A DNA stretch of 16,150 bases from HGM04593 sp045630965 (GCA_045630965.1 JAZQTU010000001.1:1-16150); one strand, 5' to 3'. Shown: positions 6,472-15,057, counted from the stretch's first letter. Made by a program: numbers and translations. Notes: generated by a model from the letters alone, not told the origin.

Positions 6472-8196
6472 TCATTTATCCTTTTCGGGTGTAATGTAAA
6501 GGTCAACAAGAGGCAACAGAGCCAATGTATCAAGGAATGCCAGCATCAGCACGACTGCATATGCTCCAATTGTAAGCGCCATTGCCAAGGCATAGAGGAA
6601 AGAAAAGGCGTGCAGCAGAATTATACCGACACCAACCACAAGCCATAACTTCAGGCGGGTAACACGGTAGAGAAGCATCACAATAACAGACACCGCAAAA
6701 GGAATGAAGAACATTATATTCTCGCCAAGTGCAAACAGCAAGGCTGCACTGAGAACAAATAGCAACACTAGAAGTGAATAAAGTTTTGTTGATGCATAAA
6801 CTGCAGCCACACGGCTTTTCGCATTGACACGCAACGATGACGCCACCTTGACAAACCTCTTCTTACGGTTCATAACGTACGGCACTGCAACAGCAACAAC
6901 CATCGTAACTGTAAACACAACCATTGCAATATTGTCAAATGATACACCCTGTATCGTTCCGAAGGGTTTGAACGGCACACCTGTAACAAGACAGCAAAGA
7001 TATGTAGCCAGAAGACCTGCTACAAAAACGCCCAATGCAACCAACAGTATCACTGGAGCTGAAGTGAGAGCTTTGCGGAGTTCAATTCGTCCACGCAATG
7101 TTTCTATGACAAGCAATCCGATGAATATCACAAAGATTGCGATATTAAGCCACATGTAGGTATTTTTACTGAAGTTGAAAAGACCAAACATAGGAATTGT
7201 AAACGAAGTAGTACTCTCGTCGGCACGTAGATAATCCTTTTGAGCATACACTTCACCACAAAGATACTCCTCTACTATCGGCATTATCTGTGCACCATAA
7301 TGCTGAATTGTCTTGGTATCGATATTTTCAATATTGTCAAGTTCATTATGATAATGGTTTATATCTGCTATTGTCGAGAAGTTCAGTCCCGGGATATCAT
7401 CCTTAAGAACTGTAAAGTCGGTATAATTAGGCATGAAGTTATATACCACCGTCGTCAGCGAATAGGTGAAAGGCGACTTTGCTGTATTGGAATAAAGTTG
7501 CATTACACGTTTGTTATTGCCAGATGTCTCAAACAAGAGTACCGGTCCAAATGGGCCACGTGCCTCAATATTTATTGCAAGACCGACATTATTGAATTCC
7601 TCACGGTTACGTTCCCACATGGTCTTCATACCCATCATCCTGACCTCTTCGGCATCGGTAAAGAGGATTTTAACACCTTGTTTCCATTGCTCACGATATT
7701 TGAGTGCCTGACTGACAGTCTCAAGTATCACACCAAGACCGTAGCCGTCATCAGCAGCACCATATGAAGATATTGTATCACCATTATATATTGGCAACGG
7801 ATAGCGTGAGTCATAGTGAGCCACAAAAAGAAGGTTTGTAGAGTTGGCAGCATCGCCTAACGGAGCAAATTCAGCAAGGACATTCACGGCATCGAACTGA
7901 TACTTTACAGGTCTATTTTCAGGACCTTCAAGTCCTTCGTACCTGAACAATTTTACAGTATCTGCGCCAAGCGATTCAAGACGGCCAATCAAATAGTCAC
8001 GGACTCTGTCATGTTCTACCGGATGCGCCACAGAGTGTAATGAATGGGCGATATTCTTTATATCGAGTTCTACACGAGCTGCCGAGAAGCCTTCGGCATC
8101 AACATTCTTCGCCTGTGGTCTTGTCCATACTCCAAACGACAACAGTCCAGCAAACAGGAGAACCACAAAAAGTATAAGTAAACGTACTTTTTTCAT
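6472..8196 (-). CDS. Membrane-anchored M28-family zinc metallopeptidase
   Basis: This 574-residue protein has an N-terminal membrane anchor (about 4-23) and an M28 aminopeptidase-like domain (about 45-310). Its C-terminal half carries around six or seven membrane segments (about 347-365, 378-403, 423-441, 473-490, 493-510, 516-566). The expected di-zinc ligands are visible: His127 in AHYDS, Asp149 in GAADDG, Glu183-Glu184 in DAEEV, Glu211 in NIEARG and His283 in YHNELD. The protein should therefore be an active exopeptidase whose catalytic domain is probably periplasmic. The soluble M28 plus multi-span arrangement resembles eukaryotic ER and vacuolar M28 proteases. The substrate is unknown. 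It follows the KdsC-like gene by 39 nt and precedes maf by 7 nt, in a Kdo/nucleotide housekeeping operon. Nothing in the sequence ties it functionally to these neighbours. Confidence 0.9.
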   Translation of the reverse strand: MKKVRLLILFVVLLFAGLLSFGVWTRPQAKNVDAEGFSAARVELDIKNIAHSLHSVAHPVEHDRVRDYLIGRLESLGADTVKLFRYEGLEGPENRPVKYQFDAVNVLAEFAPLGDAANSTNLLFVAHYDSRYPLPIYNGDTISSYGAADDGYGLGVILETVSQALKYREQWKQGVKILFTDAEEVRMMGMKTMWERNREEFNNVGLAINIEARGPFGPVLLFETSGNNKRVMQLYSNTAKSPFTYSLTTVVYNFMPNYTDFTVLKDDIPGLNFSTIADINHYHNELDNIENIDTKTIQHYGAQIMPIVEEYLCGEVYAQKDYLRADESTTSFTIPMFGLFNFSKNTYMWLNIAIFVIFIGLLVIETLRGRIELRKALTSAPVILLVALGVFVAGLLATYLCCLVTGVPFKPFGTIQGVSFDNIAMVVFTVTMVVAVAVPYVMNRKKRFVKVASSLRVNAKSRVAAVYASTKLYSLLVLLFVLSAALLFALGENIMFFIPFAVSVIVMLLYRVTRLKLWLVVGVGIILLHAFSFLYALAMALTIGAYAVVLMLAFLDTLALLPLVDLYITPEKDK

Positions 8197-8235
8197 ATTC
8201 TGTATTTTTATTCCAATATTAAATATTGAAGAGTG

Positions 8236-8754
8236 TTACCATTTATAGACATCGGAACTGTCCATCCACTTTCCTTGCGCACGCAAGACCTGTTCAACGA
8301 CATCACGGACACACCCTTCACCACCACGAATTGAAGATATATATTTTGAGAGTTGCTTTATTTCAACAGCGGCATCGGCAGGGCATACCGGCAAACCGCA
8401 TATCTGCATCACCTCATAATCTGGAATATCATCACCCATGTAGAGAATTTCTTCGGGAACGAGGTCATACATAAGAATCAATTCATCAAGACAATCCTTT
8501 TTCACTGATGCTCCAATATAAATATCATTTATACCAAGTCCTTTGTATCGTACTTTTACCGCCTCGTTGCGAGCACCGGTAATTATAGCCACATGAAAGC
8601 CGCACTTGGCAGCCAATTGAAGAGCATACCCGTCCTTAATGTTTGCGGTACGCATAGGCTCTCCGCCTGTAGATACCGGTATTGTCTCACGACTAAGTAC
8701 ACCGTCAACGTCAAAGACGAGAGCCTTTATTTTTTTCAGGTCGTAGTTTATCAT
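8236..8754 (-). CDS. kdsC: KdsC-like HAD phosphatase (3-deoxy-D-manno-octulosonate 8-phosphate phosphatase)
   Basis: This 172-residue protein has the compact, cap-less HAD form. Motif I is FDVDGVL with Asp15 as nucleophile and Asp17 as acid/base. Motif II is IITG (Thr59), motif III a lysine at 85-86 in GASVKKD, and motif IV GDDIPD (Asp108/109 and Asp112). The family tail GGEGCVR (154-160) is present; in the KdsC tetramer this tail reaches toward a neighbouring active site. The expected reaction is hydrolysis of Kdo-8-phosphate to Kdo and phosphate in the cytosol, feeding lipid A-core synthesis. Related phosphatases of the same subfamily act on other 9-carbon sugar acid phosphates, so the exact substrate is inferred. 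The start codon overlaps the stop of the DUF2520 gene by 4 nt (ATGA at 8754-8751), which indicates translational coupling. Confidence 0.88.
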   Translation of the reverse strand: MINYDLKKIKALVFDVDGVLSRETIPVSTGGEPMRTANIKDGYALQLAAKCGFHVAIITGARNEAVKVRYKGLGINDIYIGASVKKDCLDELILMYDLVPEEILYMGDDIPDYEVMQICGLPVCPADAAVEIKQLSKYISSIRGGEGCVRDVVEQVLRAQGKWMDSSDVYKW

Positions 8755-9527
8755 CTGTTCCTTTTCATTATATAATCACTCAGCAAAGAATATACTGCCG
8801 AGAGTTCATCATCAAGCATAGCCTTGTGGGCGTTCATCACATTATTGTCTCCACGTTTTGCCGGCCCTGTCTGCGCCTCGCAGGGAAGCATTGTATGCAC
8901 TTTGCGCGCAGCTTCATCTATCAGAGGAAGCATTGAGTCGAACGGTAACCCATGTTTTTCAAGCAGTTCTGCAGCCATACAGTATACAGCATTGGAAAAA
9001 TTACATGCAAAGACAGCCGCCACATGCAAGTAACAACGCTGTTCACTTGTAGCATACACCACCTTATTGCTTATAGTACTGGCAAGTTTCTCCACACGCG
9101 ATACAACATCTTCATTACACCCCTCAATGAACACCGTCACATTGTCAAGAGGCACAACATTGCTCTTGTTTACAGTTTGCATGGGATAAAGTACACCGTA
9201 ACGGCTTGCACCCGATTCGCGTAAAGCATCCATAGGTATACTACCGGCTGTATGAAGGATTACTGCCCGAGGGAATCTCTTCGATACCTGCGATGCGACT
9301 TCAAATAACGCACTGTCAACGACAGATATTATCACGATGTCCGCCGGTGGAAGTTCATCTACACAGCAATGCCATTCAGCCCCCACCCTGCCGGCAAGCT
9401 GTTTCGCCGATTCAGGCGTACGGCTCCACACAGCAACAGGGGCATTGCCAGCCTTTTCAATGGCTACTGCAAGCGCCGTAGCCATGTTGCCGGCACCGAC
9501 AATTACGATTCTATCATTTGCCACCAA
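8751..9527 (-). CDS. Rossmann-like and DUF2520 domain protein
   Basis: This 258-residue protein begins with a dinucleotide-binding fold: RIVIVGAGNMATALA (6-20), an NADP-type GxGxxA loop, then VWSRTPESA after the second strand and PPADIVIISVVD. The C-terminal helical half (about 130-258) has HVAAVFACNFSNAVYCMA and ends in an LLSDYIMKR helix, matching the DUF2520 domain that follows such folds. The whole resembles ketopantoate reductase or pyrroline-carboxylate reductase-like enzymes, but the family has no firmly assigned reaction. It begins inside the 3' end of the nitroreductase gene (14-nt overlap) and overlaps kdsC by 4 nt, so the three are co-translated. A DUF2520 gene next to kdsC and maf recurs in Bacteroidales (recalled, not checked here). 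Confidence 0.85.
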   Translation of the reverse strand: MVANDRIVIVGAGNMATALAVAIEKAGNAPVAVWSRTPESAKQLAGRVGAEWHCCVDELPPADIVIISVVDSALFEVASQVSKRFPRAVILHTAGSIPMDALRESGASRYGVLYPMQTVNKSNVVPLDNVTVFIEGCNEDVVSRVEKLASTISNKVVYATSEQRCYLHVAAVFACNFSNAVYCMAAELLEKHGLPFDSMLPLIDEAARKVHTMLPCEAQTGPAKRGDNNVMNAHKAMLDDELSAVYSLLSDYIMKRNR

Positions 9528-10050
9528 AACTGCCTATATGTATTTTGTTCCACTGCATCTTTTCCTCATCGAAAGGCTTTGCCTCACGCGCCTTGTGCCC
9601 TATTGCCACTATAGAGAGAACTGCATAATGTGACGGAATCCCGAGCAGGTTACGTACATTATCCTCTGCCACATTACCTTCGGCATCCATACGACGGCGT
9701 ATCTGCACCCAGCAACTGCCCAATCCTAAATCCTCGGCTGCAAGCTGCATTATTATCGTAGCTATCGAACAGTCCTCAATCCATACATCGGTTTTGGTTG
9801 TATCACCAAGCACTACCACAGCCATAGCTGCGCCTTCAAGCAAGCCGGCACCATGTTCTTTACTCGTTGAAAGAGACTTCAATGTATCCTTATCGTCGAC
9901 AAGAATGAATTCCCAAGGGTTTATACGGTGGCCCGACGGCGACATCAAAGCAGCCCTCATAAGGTCACATACAGCATCCTTATCGACCGGTTCGCCTGTA
10001 AAGAGACGCGAACTGCGTCTGCGCTTCAATAGTTCAAGAAAGTTTTCCAT
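9514..10050 (-). CDS. Nitroreductase-family FMN oxidoreductase
   Basis: This 178-residue protein has the short nitroreductase fold. The N-terminal RRRSSRLF (10-17) is the FMN phosphate-binding RRSxR motif. SPSGHRINPWEFILV (37-51) is the segment that packs on the flavin, and AAEDLGLGSCWV (104-115) is the conserved core helix and turn. The end, LGIPSHYAVLSIVAIGH, is also typical. Members use NAD(P)H and FMN to reduce nitroaromatics, quinones or flavins; the physiological substrate cannot be told. It is the first gene after a good Bacteroidetes promoter at 10074-10105 and has a short leader of roughly 20 nt. Its 3' end overlaps the DUF2520 gene by 14 nt, so it is the head of the DUF2520-kdsC-M28-maf operon. 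Confidence 0.9.
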   Translation of the reverse strand: MENFLELLKRRRSSRLFTGEPVDKDAVCDLMRAALMSPSGHRINPWEFILVDDKDTLKSLSTSKEHGAGLLEGAAMAVVVLGDTTKTDVWIEDCSIATIIMQLAAEDLGLGSCWVQIRRRMDAEGNVAEDNVRNLLGIPSHYAVLSIVAIGHKAREAKPFDEEKMQWNKIHIGSFGGK

Positions 10051-10073
10051 AACATTTCGTATGTAAATTACTG

Positions 10074-10105
10074 CGAAGATAAGATTTTACATTGAATTGT
10101 CAAAA
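10074..10105 (-). promoter_or_regulatory. Promoter of the nitroreductase-maf operon
   Basis: The minus strand shows TTTTG (10105-10101), a 19-nt spacer and TATCTTCG (10081-10074). These are the same elements and spacing as at pyrG. The -7 element ends 23 nt before the nitroreductase ATG at 10050, so the leader is very short. Confidence 0.65.
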
Positions 10106-10119
10106 GGGATACCAATAGA

Positions 10120-10157
10120 AGTGCCCCCAAAAGCATTTCAAACTTTTTGGAGGCACT
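10120..10157 (-). terminator. Probable terminator after the DUF5009 gene
   Basis: Minus-strand arms AGTGCCTCCAAAA (10157-10145) and TTTTGGGGGCACT (10132-10120) form a 13-bp stem with one U-G wobble and a 12-nt loop. It starts 18 nt after the stop codon at 10176. The wobble occurs only in minus-strand RNA; the plus strand would have a C-A mismatch, which supports a minus-strand role. There is no long U-run after it, so efficiency is uncertain. Confidence 0.65.
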
Positions 10158-10175
10158 ACATAATCGTTCAAGGTG

Positions 10176-11291
10176 TCACACTTTCAGGAACAACTTTGCG
10201 CGGTACATAACCTTTAATATAAGGTACACCATAATACTGTTGCACAGCGTGAGCAGCACCGGGTACCAGTCTCCAATATACTGTTCCATGCCATAGAGCA
10301 ACGACCCGGCAACGCCGCGGAAGTTCACCATTTCGCCAATGAGATATGCAGTTATTGCATTGCAGCCGAAATATAGTAGCCAGTTCCACCCTTTGGTGTG
10401 CCCTTTCACATCAATCCACCAATAGAACAAGGCAAGCAGCAGATAGCACCATCCGGCGCTGTAGAGCGTGAAGCTCGCTGTCCATATTCGTTTTATTATC
10501 GGCTGCACAAAACCGCACAGCAAACCGGCCACCACCAGCACAACACCAACAACCGCCAGTTTGCAGGCTGTGGCCTTGCGGTCACTGTTGCCGGCCTTTG
10601 TAACATAGCCCGCAAACGAGCCAAACGCCACGGTGCAGCAGAACGTAAGGCTGCTCCACAGCCAGGTATAATCGTACCATGCTGCAAACAGCACTGTGCC
10701 ATCGGCAGCAACCACACTACCGTCGCGGAAACGCCCGAGCACAGCCTTGTCAATCACAGCAGCCCAGTTACCTTGAGCACTCCAATCGCCATGCAGGTGC
10801 ATAGGAATGGAATAGACAATCAGCAGTGCCGCAATTGCAAAAACCTGATGTTTAGGTTTCAGGTACAGCACCATTGGTACAGCAAGCAGATAACCCACCG
10901 CAATCGCCTGTAAGGTGTTGCTGTAGATATACACCCTGTCGGGATTCAATGCAAGCACGTTGCCCTGCACCAGCATACCAAGTGCAAAAAGCAACACAAA
11001 ACGCTTTGCTACACGCGCCCAAACTTTCAGATTGCCGTTCTGTGTCCTGTACTTTGGTAATGAGTAAGGCATTGTCACGCCCGACATAAAAAGAAACAGC
11101 GGCATCACCATGTCCCACACGCGTATGCCCTCCCACTCTGCGTGGTCAAGCTGGTAGAGAAGCGTAGTGTTCAATGCCTCGCAGTCCAGTTGCCTTAAAA
11201 CGGCAACCAGCACCGGCTGCAGTGCCACAAGCAGAAAGAGGTCCAAGCCGCGCAGCACATCAAGCGACAGCAGACGTTTGTTTTCATTCAT
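10176..11291 (-). CDS. DUF5009 / NagX-type membrane acyltransferase
   Basis: This 371-residue integral membrane protein has about ten hydrophobic segments. The N-terminus RLLSLDVLRGLDLFLLV (6-22) and the segment HAEWEGIRVWDMVMPLFLF (50-68) match bacterial relatives of heparan-alpha-glucosaminide N-acetyltransferase (HGSNAT). His50 lies in the H-x-x-W-x-G-hydrophobic-x-x-x-D pattern that contains the active-site His of that family. Such proteins are proposed to transfer acyl groups from cytosolic acetyl-CoA to amino sugars across the inner membrane; the bacterial substrate is not established. The gene lies 142 nt after the GH95 gene on the same strand and is followed by a terminator, so it probably closes the carbohydrate cluster. 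In that setting a role in processing amino-sugar ends of host glycans is a reasonable guess only. The start MNENKRLLSLDV at 11291 leaves the expected short cytosolic tail. Confidence 0.85.
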   Translation of the reverse strand: MNENKRLLSLDVLRGLDLFLLVALQPVLVAVLRQLDCEALNTTLLYQLDHAEWEGIRVWDMVMPLFLFMSGVTMPYSLPKYRTQNGNLKVWARVAKRFVLLFALGMLVQGNVLALNPDRVYIYSNTLQAIAVGYLLAVPMVLYLKPKHQVFAIAALLIVYSIPMHLHGDWSAQGNWAAVIDKAVLGRFRDGSVVAADGTVLFAAWYDYTWLWSSLTFCCTVAFGSFAGYVTKAGNSDRKATACKLAVVGVVLVVAGLLCGFVQPIIKRIWTASFTLYSAGWCYLLLALFYWWIDVKGHTKGWNWLLYFGCNAITAYLIGEMVNFRGVAGSLLYGMEQYIGDWYPVLLTLCNSIMVYLILKVMYRAKLFLKV

Positions 11292-11380
11292 AGTCAGTCA
11301 ATTTTTATTTTTTACAAATGCGGGCAAGCCCCTACACTTCCTTTAAGCAGTCACACTGCAGATAGTGTAAACGAGTTATT

Positions 11381-11405
11381 GAGGGATATTTGTCAGGACT
11401 CCCTC
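11381..11405 (-). other. Short hairpin between GH95 and DUF5009 genes
   Basis: Arms GAGGGA (11405-11400 on the minus strand) and TCCCTC (11386-11381) with a 13-nt loop lie 28 nt after the GH95 stop. There is no U-tract, so this is at most a weak terminator or a processing site. No clear -33/-7 promoter is visible in the 142-nt gap 11292-11433. Confidence 0.3.
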
Positions 11406-11433
11406 GCTGTTCCCTGGACAACAACGCTGTCGT

Positions 11434-12135
11434 TCACTTCACAAGCACCTTTTTGCCATCGGCAATGTAGATACCCGGAGATGCTATTCTCCCAAGCTTG
11501 CGGCCGGCGAGGTCATATACAGTTTTCACCTTTCTGTTTTTACCTTTCATATTCTCAATGCAGGTGTCGGGATTACCCACTTTGAGCAGGACGTCGATAA
11601 TCTGCCCACCATTCTCCTTGAAATCGCCGAACTTGCCGTCGGCATCGCCCTGCGGGTCGATGTTGCTCCAATCCTGCTTGAAGCGCAAACGGTAGACGCC
11701 ATCGGTTGCCGGAACTGTAAAAGCAGGCAATTGAGGCGTGCTCCTGTTGCCACCGCTAATCTCGTCACCAACGCTATTCCATCCGTTGGCGTCGCTTGCG
11801 GCATCATTGTTGTAGAAGCTGTAGGACACAAGGTCGCCTGTCGGTTCCCAGTTGCTTCCTGCCGCGATGCCTGCCGAAAAGCCACCGGAATCATAATCAA
11901 CATATACAAAGTGATGTCTCCAGGTTCCCCCGGCAACAATGTCCGGCTCAACAATCTCACCCGGCTCGGCAACAAAAGTGACAGGGTTGTCCACACCGGC
12001 GAGGTCCAGATAATCCTGCGACTGCTCACCGGCGGCAAGTGAATACTCCTGCACTCCCTTTGAAGGGCTTGTGAGGCCTATCTTTGTAACATTGCGGTCG
12101 TTGCGCGACTTTGTTCCAATGTTACGCGGTTCATA
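11434..12135 (-). repeat. Duplicated 233-codon C-terminal module, copy 1 (GH95 end)
   Basis: The last 233 codons plus stop of the GH95 gene align without gaps to the last 233 codons of the gene ending at 15138. Both start YEPRNIG and end GKKVLVK; well over half of the residues are identical by eye. The stretch from GSNWEPTGDL through VYRxRFKQDW to GDADGKFGDF is almost unchanged. The fold resembles a GEVED-like beta-sandwich, followed by a short VYDLxGRKL...GxYI-GKKVLVK tail. Confidence 0.9.
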
Positions 12136-15027
12136 AAAATCGTATGCTTCGGCTTCCCACTCCAGGTTCGAAAAATCGAACAGGTACACACCACCCTTTA
12201 CCGTTTCAAAAGAGACAGAGTTGTTTCCGTTATATGTGACATCTGGCGCATCGCCCGACCGCGCTGAAATCGCGGCTTCGGCTATTTTAGGATAGGCAAT
12301 TGTCAACGGCATACCGCTATGCGATTCCACGCAGACGGTTACAGGCCTGCCGCTTCTCCACTCCACATCGACCTCGAAATTGCCTATAGTTTTCAAACCC
12401 TTGACAACGCCATCGGGCCACTCACACGGCAATGCCGGCATAAGCACCATTGAGTCGGGGCGGCTTTGCAACAGCATCTCGGCAATACCGGCAGTAGCAC
12501 CGAAGTTACCCTCAATCTGGAACACACTTGTGGCGTGCGCATCGAGCATATTGTCATATAAACCCCCACTCCAATCATAGTTAAGGTTAGTGGTGCGGTG
12601 CGCGAAGCCCCTCAATGTATTATAGACACGTTTCTTGTCACGCGCCCTCGCCCAAAGCGATATGCGCCAAGCTCTAGCCCAACCCGTTGCCACATCGCCA
12701 CGGTCGGCAAGGGAGACAATTGCAGCATCGTAAATATCCTCATCGATACCCTTGTCGATACCGAAACCCGGATAAAGTGCCATAAGATGCGATGTATGTC
12801 GGTGACACTGCCAAACATTATGCTCGTCATCGGCAAAATAGTTTTCACCGACACCGATATTGGGCGTGTTCTCCTGATATTTCCATTCGCGCAACATACC
12901 TTTGTCATCAATTCTCAAACCTTTGTCCAATCGGCTGAGGTTGTCCTGTAATGTAGAGACAAAAGCATCGTCACACAGTGCGGCATCGTTGCCAAGCACC
13001 TCAATAGCCTGCAATGTCTGTTCAAAGAGCATTGCAACGAGCTGTTGCGAGTGAGCCGTTGCGTTCTGCACGAAACCCTGCTCGGGCGAATACTCATTGG
13101 GGCACTCCAATGAGCCGTCACCATTCTGCGCAGGCACAAGCCTGTCGAACCAGAACTCGCAAGCACTCTTCATAAGTGGCAGGGCATCATCGCGCAGGAA
13201 TGTAGTGTCGCAAGTGTAGGCAAAGTGCTGCCACAAGTGAGTGCAGTACCAGGCATTGGCAACCGAATACTTACCAATCTTGTAGTTGCTTGAGCCACCG
13301 AAAATATTGCCGGCAGTGTTGACAACCCAGCCCTTGTCCACGCCAAGGTCGCGTGCATTCTTCTTCCACTGTCCGTTTTCACGCAAAGCCTCGTTCTTCA
13401 TAAAATTGAGGAAAGGCAAATGACATTCGCTCAGGTTTGTTGGCTCTACTGGCCAGTAGTTCATCTGCACATTTACGTTCGAGTGTATATCCGAAGCCCA
13501 AACGGCATCACTCTGCGCGTTACCATCCTTGTTCCAGATACCCTGCAAGTTCGAGGGGACAGCTATTCCGCGTGAAGACGCAATGGTCAAGTAACGGCCA
13601 TACTGAAATATGAGCATATCGACCATTTTTGTAGATGCCGCATCACTCCTCTGCAACAACAGGTTAGTGGGTACAGAATTCACAGCACCGTGAAGTTCAA
13701 AGTCACAACGCCCGAACAACGAGACATAATCGGCCTGATGGTTGTCCCTGACAGCATCGAAGCCTTTTGTCTTTGCAACCGCCACAGCATTGCGCAGCGA
13801 TTTCTCCAACGCCACAACATCACCTGTGAGGTGATTGTCGCGCGAGGGGTCAAAATCTGTGCCACAGGCAATATAAACCACAACTTCACTGGCGCCATCC
13901 ACTTTTGTAGCCAGGCTGTTGCTGCTTACAATGCCCCCCTTTGCCTCCACGGCCATAATAGCACAGTAACTCATTCCATTATTTAATGTACCGCTGAAAA
14001 CAGCACCTTCAGGGGTATAAGCAGCCTTGTCACCCTGCGCGTTTATGAACTGAAGGTCGAGCGCAAGAGTTTCATCACCGGTAGCCGTGTACCTAATAAC
14101 AATCACACTATCGGGGTTGCTGCATATATACTCATGTCTATATTCTGTATTCCCCGATGCATATTCCACATTTACCACACCCTTTGCAAGGTCGAGTTCC
14201 CTGCGGTAACCGGTGGCAGCCTTGGCATTCCGGTTTATTATATAAAGGTCGCCGAATGCAAGGTATGAGCCTAAATCAGTAGCTCCCGATGTTCCTTTCC
14301 ATAATGTCTTGTGATTGAACTGTACACGCTCCTGCGCTATGCCGCCAAAAATCATTGCACCCATATCGCCGTTGCCTATGGGCAAAGCCTCTTTCACCCA
14401 ATTGGTTGCGGGAGTATTGTACCACAACGACAACGGCTCGGCCGGGGCCGTTTGTGAGCCGGCAATCTCCACCTCGGGGACATCGACAGGAGCATTCTGT
14501 GTTGTGAAAGCCTTGTCATCGGCCTTGATGAAATTGAGCGAGCAAGCATTGAAGTTGTGTTTCCACACATCGAGATAATGGTCAATACCGCTGCCATTAT
14601 AGATAACAATGGCCACAGCATCAGGGTTGGCCGACGGTGCAAGGGACGCATCGACAAACTGAAGTTCCCACTTACCACCCGACGCAGCAACTATTTTCAT
14701 TGTAGTAGCCTCAGAAGATGATGCGAAGAAACGGTTCGACGACTTCTTGAAATACAGATTACGACCATTCTTTGAAATTACGGTACAAGAGTTTTCGTTA
14801 CCAACGAACTTCCAAAGCTGCCCATCGTCGCCTTCGACAGCCACACGGTTACGCAGTTCCTGGTCTTCCCCCGTATCAGTAATCACTGACGAATTTATGT
14901 CGAACTCAATATAATACCAGTTGTCGGCTCCATCATTGGAGAACAAAGGCAACGTCTGCGCCTGCGTCACCAAAGCAAGCAGACAAAAAGCTATTGATGC
15001 AAGAATCTTTTTCATCATATGGTTCAT
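11434..15027 (-). CDS. GH95 alpha-L-fucosidase, multidomain, secreted
   Basis: About 1,197 residues from ATG 15027; starts at 15018 and 15015 are also possible, and the one at 15084 would precede the signal peptide. Residue numbers here count from the 15084 ATG. The signal peptide is MMKKILASIAFCLLALVTQAQ. Residues 45-190 look like a ricin-type beta-trefoil (LQF, QLWKF, NGRNLYFKK). The GH95 N-terminal sandwich starts at about 217 (LWYNTPATNWVKEALPIGNGDMG). The helical catalytic barrel follows, with HSNVNVQMNYWP (His534, Asn536, Asn538), EYSPE (Glu668, predicted acid) and HRHTSHLMALYPG. Residues 984-1216 form a C-terminal module shared with the upstream gene. GH95 enzymes remove terminal alpha-1,2-L-fucose from host or plant glycans; some act on L-galactose. 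The usual DAHPPFQIDG loop reads DAHATSVFQIEG here, so Asp becomes Glu858. The product is probably periplasmic or at the surface. Confidence 0.93.
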   Translation of the reverse strand: MNHMMKKILASIAFCLLALVTQAQTLPLFSNDGADNWYYIEFDINSSVITDTGEDQELRNRVAVEGDDGQLWKFVGNENSCTVISKNGRNLYFKKSSNRFFASSSEATTMKIVAASGGKWELQFVDASLAPSANPDAVAIVIYNGSGIDHYLDVWKHNFNACSLNFIKADDKAFTTQNAPVDVPEVEIAGSQTAPAEPLSLWYNTPATNWVKEALPIGNGDMGAMIFGGIAQERVQFNHKTLWKGTSGATDLGSYLAFGDLYIINRNAKAATGYRRELDLAKGVVNVEYASGNTEYRHEYICSNPDSVIVIRYTATGDETLALDLQFINAQGDKAAYTPEGAVFSGTLNNGMSYCAIMAVEAKGGIVSSNSLATKVDGASEVVVYIACGTDFDPSRDNHLTGDVVALEKSLRNAVAVAKTKGFDAVRDNHQADYVSLFGRCDFELHGAVNSVPTNLLLQRSDAASTKMVDMLIFQYGRYLTIASSRGIAVPSNLQGIWNKDGNAQSDAVWASDIHSNVNVQMNYWPVEPTNLSECHLPFLNFMKNEALRENGQWKKNARDLGVDKGWVVNTAGNIFGGSSNYKIGKYSVANAWYCTHLWQHFAYTCDTTFLRDDALPLMKSACEFWFDRLVPAQNGDGSLECPNEYSPEQGFVQNATAHSQQLVAMLFEQTLQAIEVLGNDAALCDDAFVSTLQDNLSRLDKGLRIDDKGMLREWKYQENTPNIGVGENYFADDEHNVWQCHRHTSHLMALYPGFGIDKGIDEDIYDAAIVSLADRGDVATGWARAWRISLWARARDKKRVYNTLRGFAHRTTNLNYDWSGGLYDNMLDAHATSVFQIEGNFGATAGIAEMLLQSRPDSMVLMPALPCEWPDGVVKGLKTIGNFEVDVEWRSGRPVTVCVESHSGMPLTIAYPKIAEAAISARSGDAPDVTYNGNNSVSFETVKGGVYLFDFSNLEWEAEAYDFYEPRNIGTKSRNDRNVTKIGLTSPSKGVQEYSLAAGEQSQDYLDLAGVDNPVTFVAEPGEIVEPDIVAGGTWRHHFVYVDYDSGGFSAGIAAGSNWEPTGDLVSYSFYNNDAASDANGWNSVGDEISGGNRSTPQLPAFTVPATDGVYRLRFKQDWSNIDPQGDADGKFGDFKENGGQIIDVLLKVGNPDTCIENMKGKNRKVKTVYDLAGRKLGRIASPGIYIADGKKVLVK

Positions 15028-15057
15028 TTTAAGTATTTCAAGCTCTATATTTACAAT

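Noticed and set aside
6465..6533. Longer N-terminus for Maf starting at 6533
   Set aside because: The extra 23 residues overlap the end of the M28 gene and have no counterpart in the family. The ATG at 6464 puts the SPRR motif at the normal distance from the start.
7240..7767. Plus-strand open frame of 175 codons
   Set aside because: It is antisense to the M28 peptidase catalytic domain, whose zinc ligands are all present. The antisense product has no recognisable features.
10398..10913. Plus-strand open frame of 171 codons
   Set aside because: It is antisense to the DUF5009 membrane protein. Its composition is what reverse-strand reading of hydrophobic codons gives.
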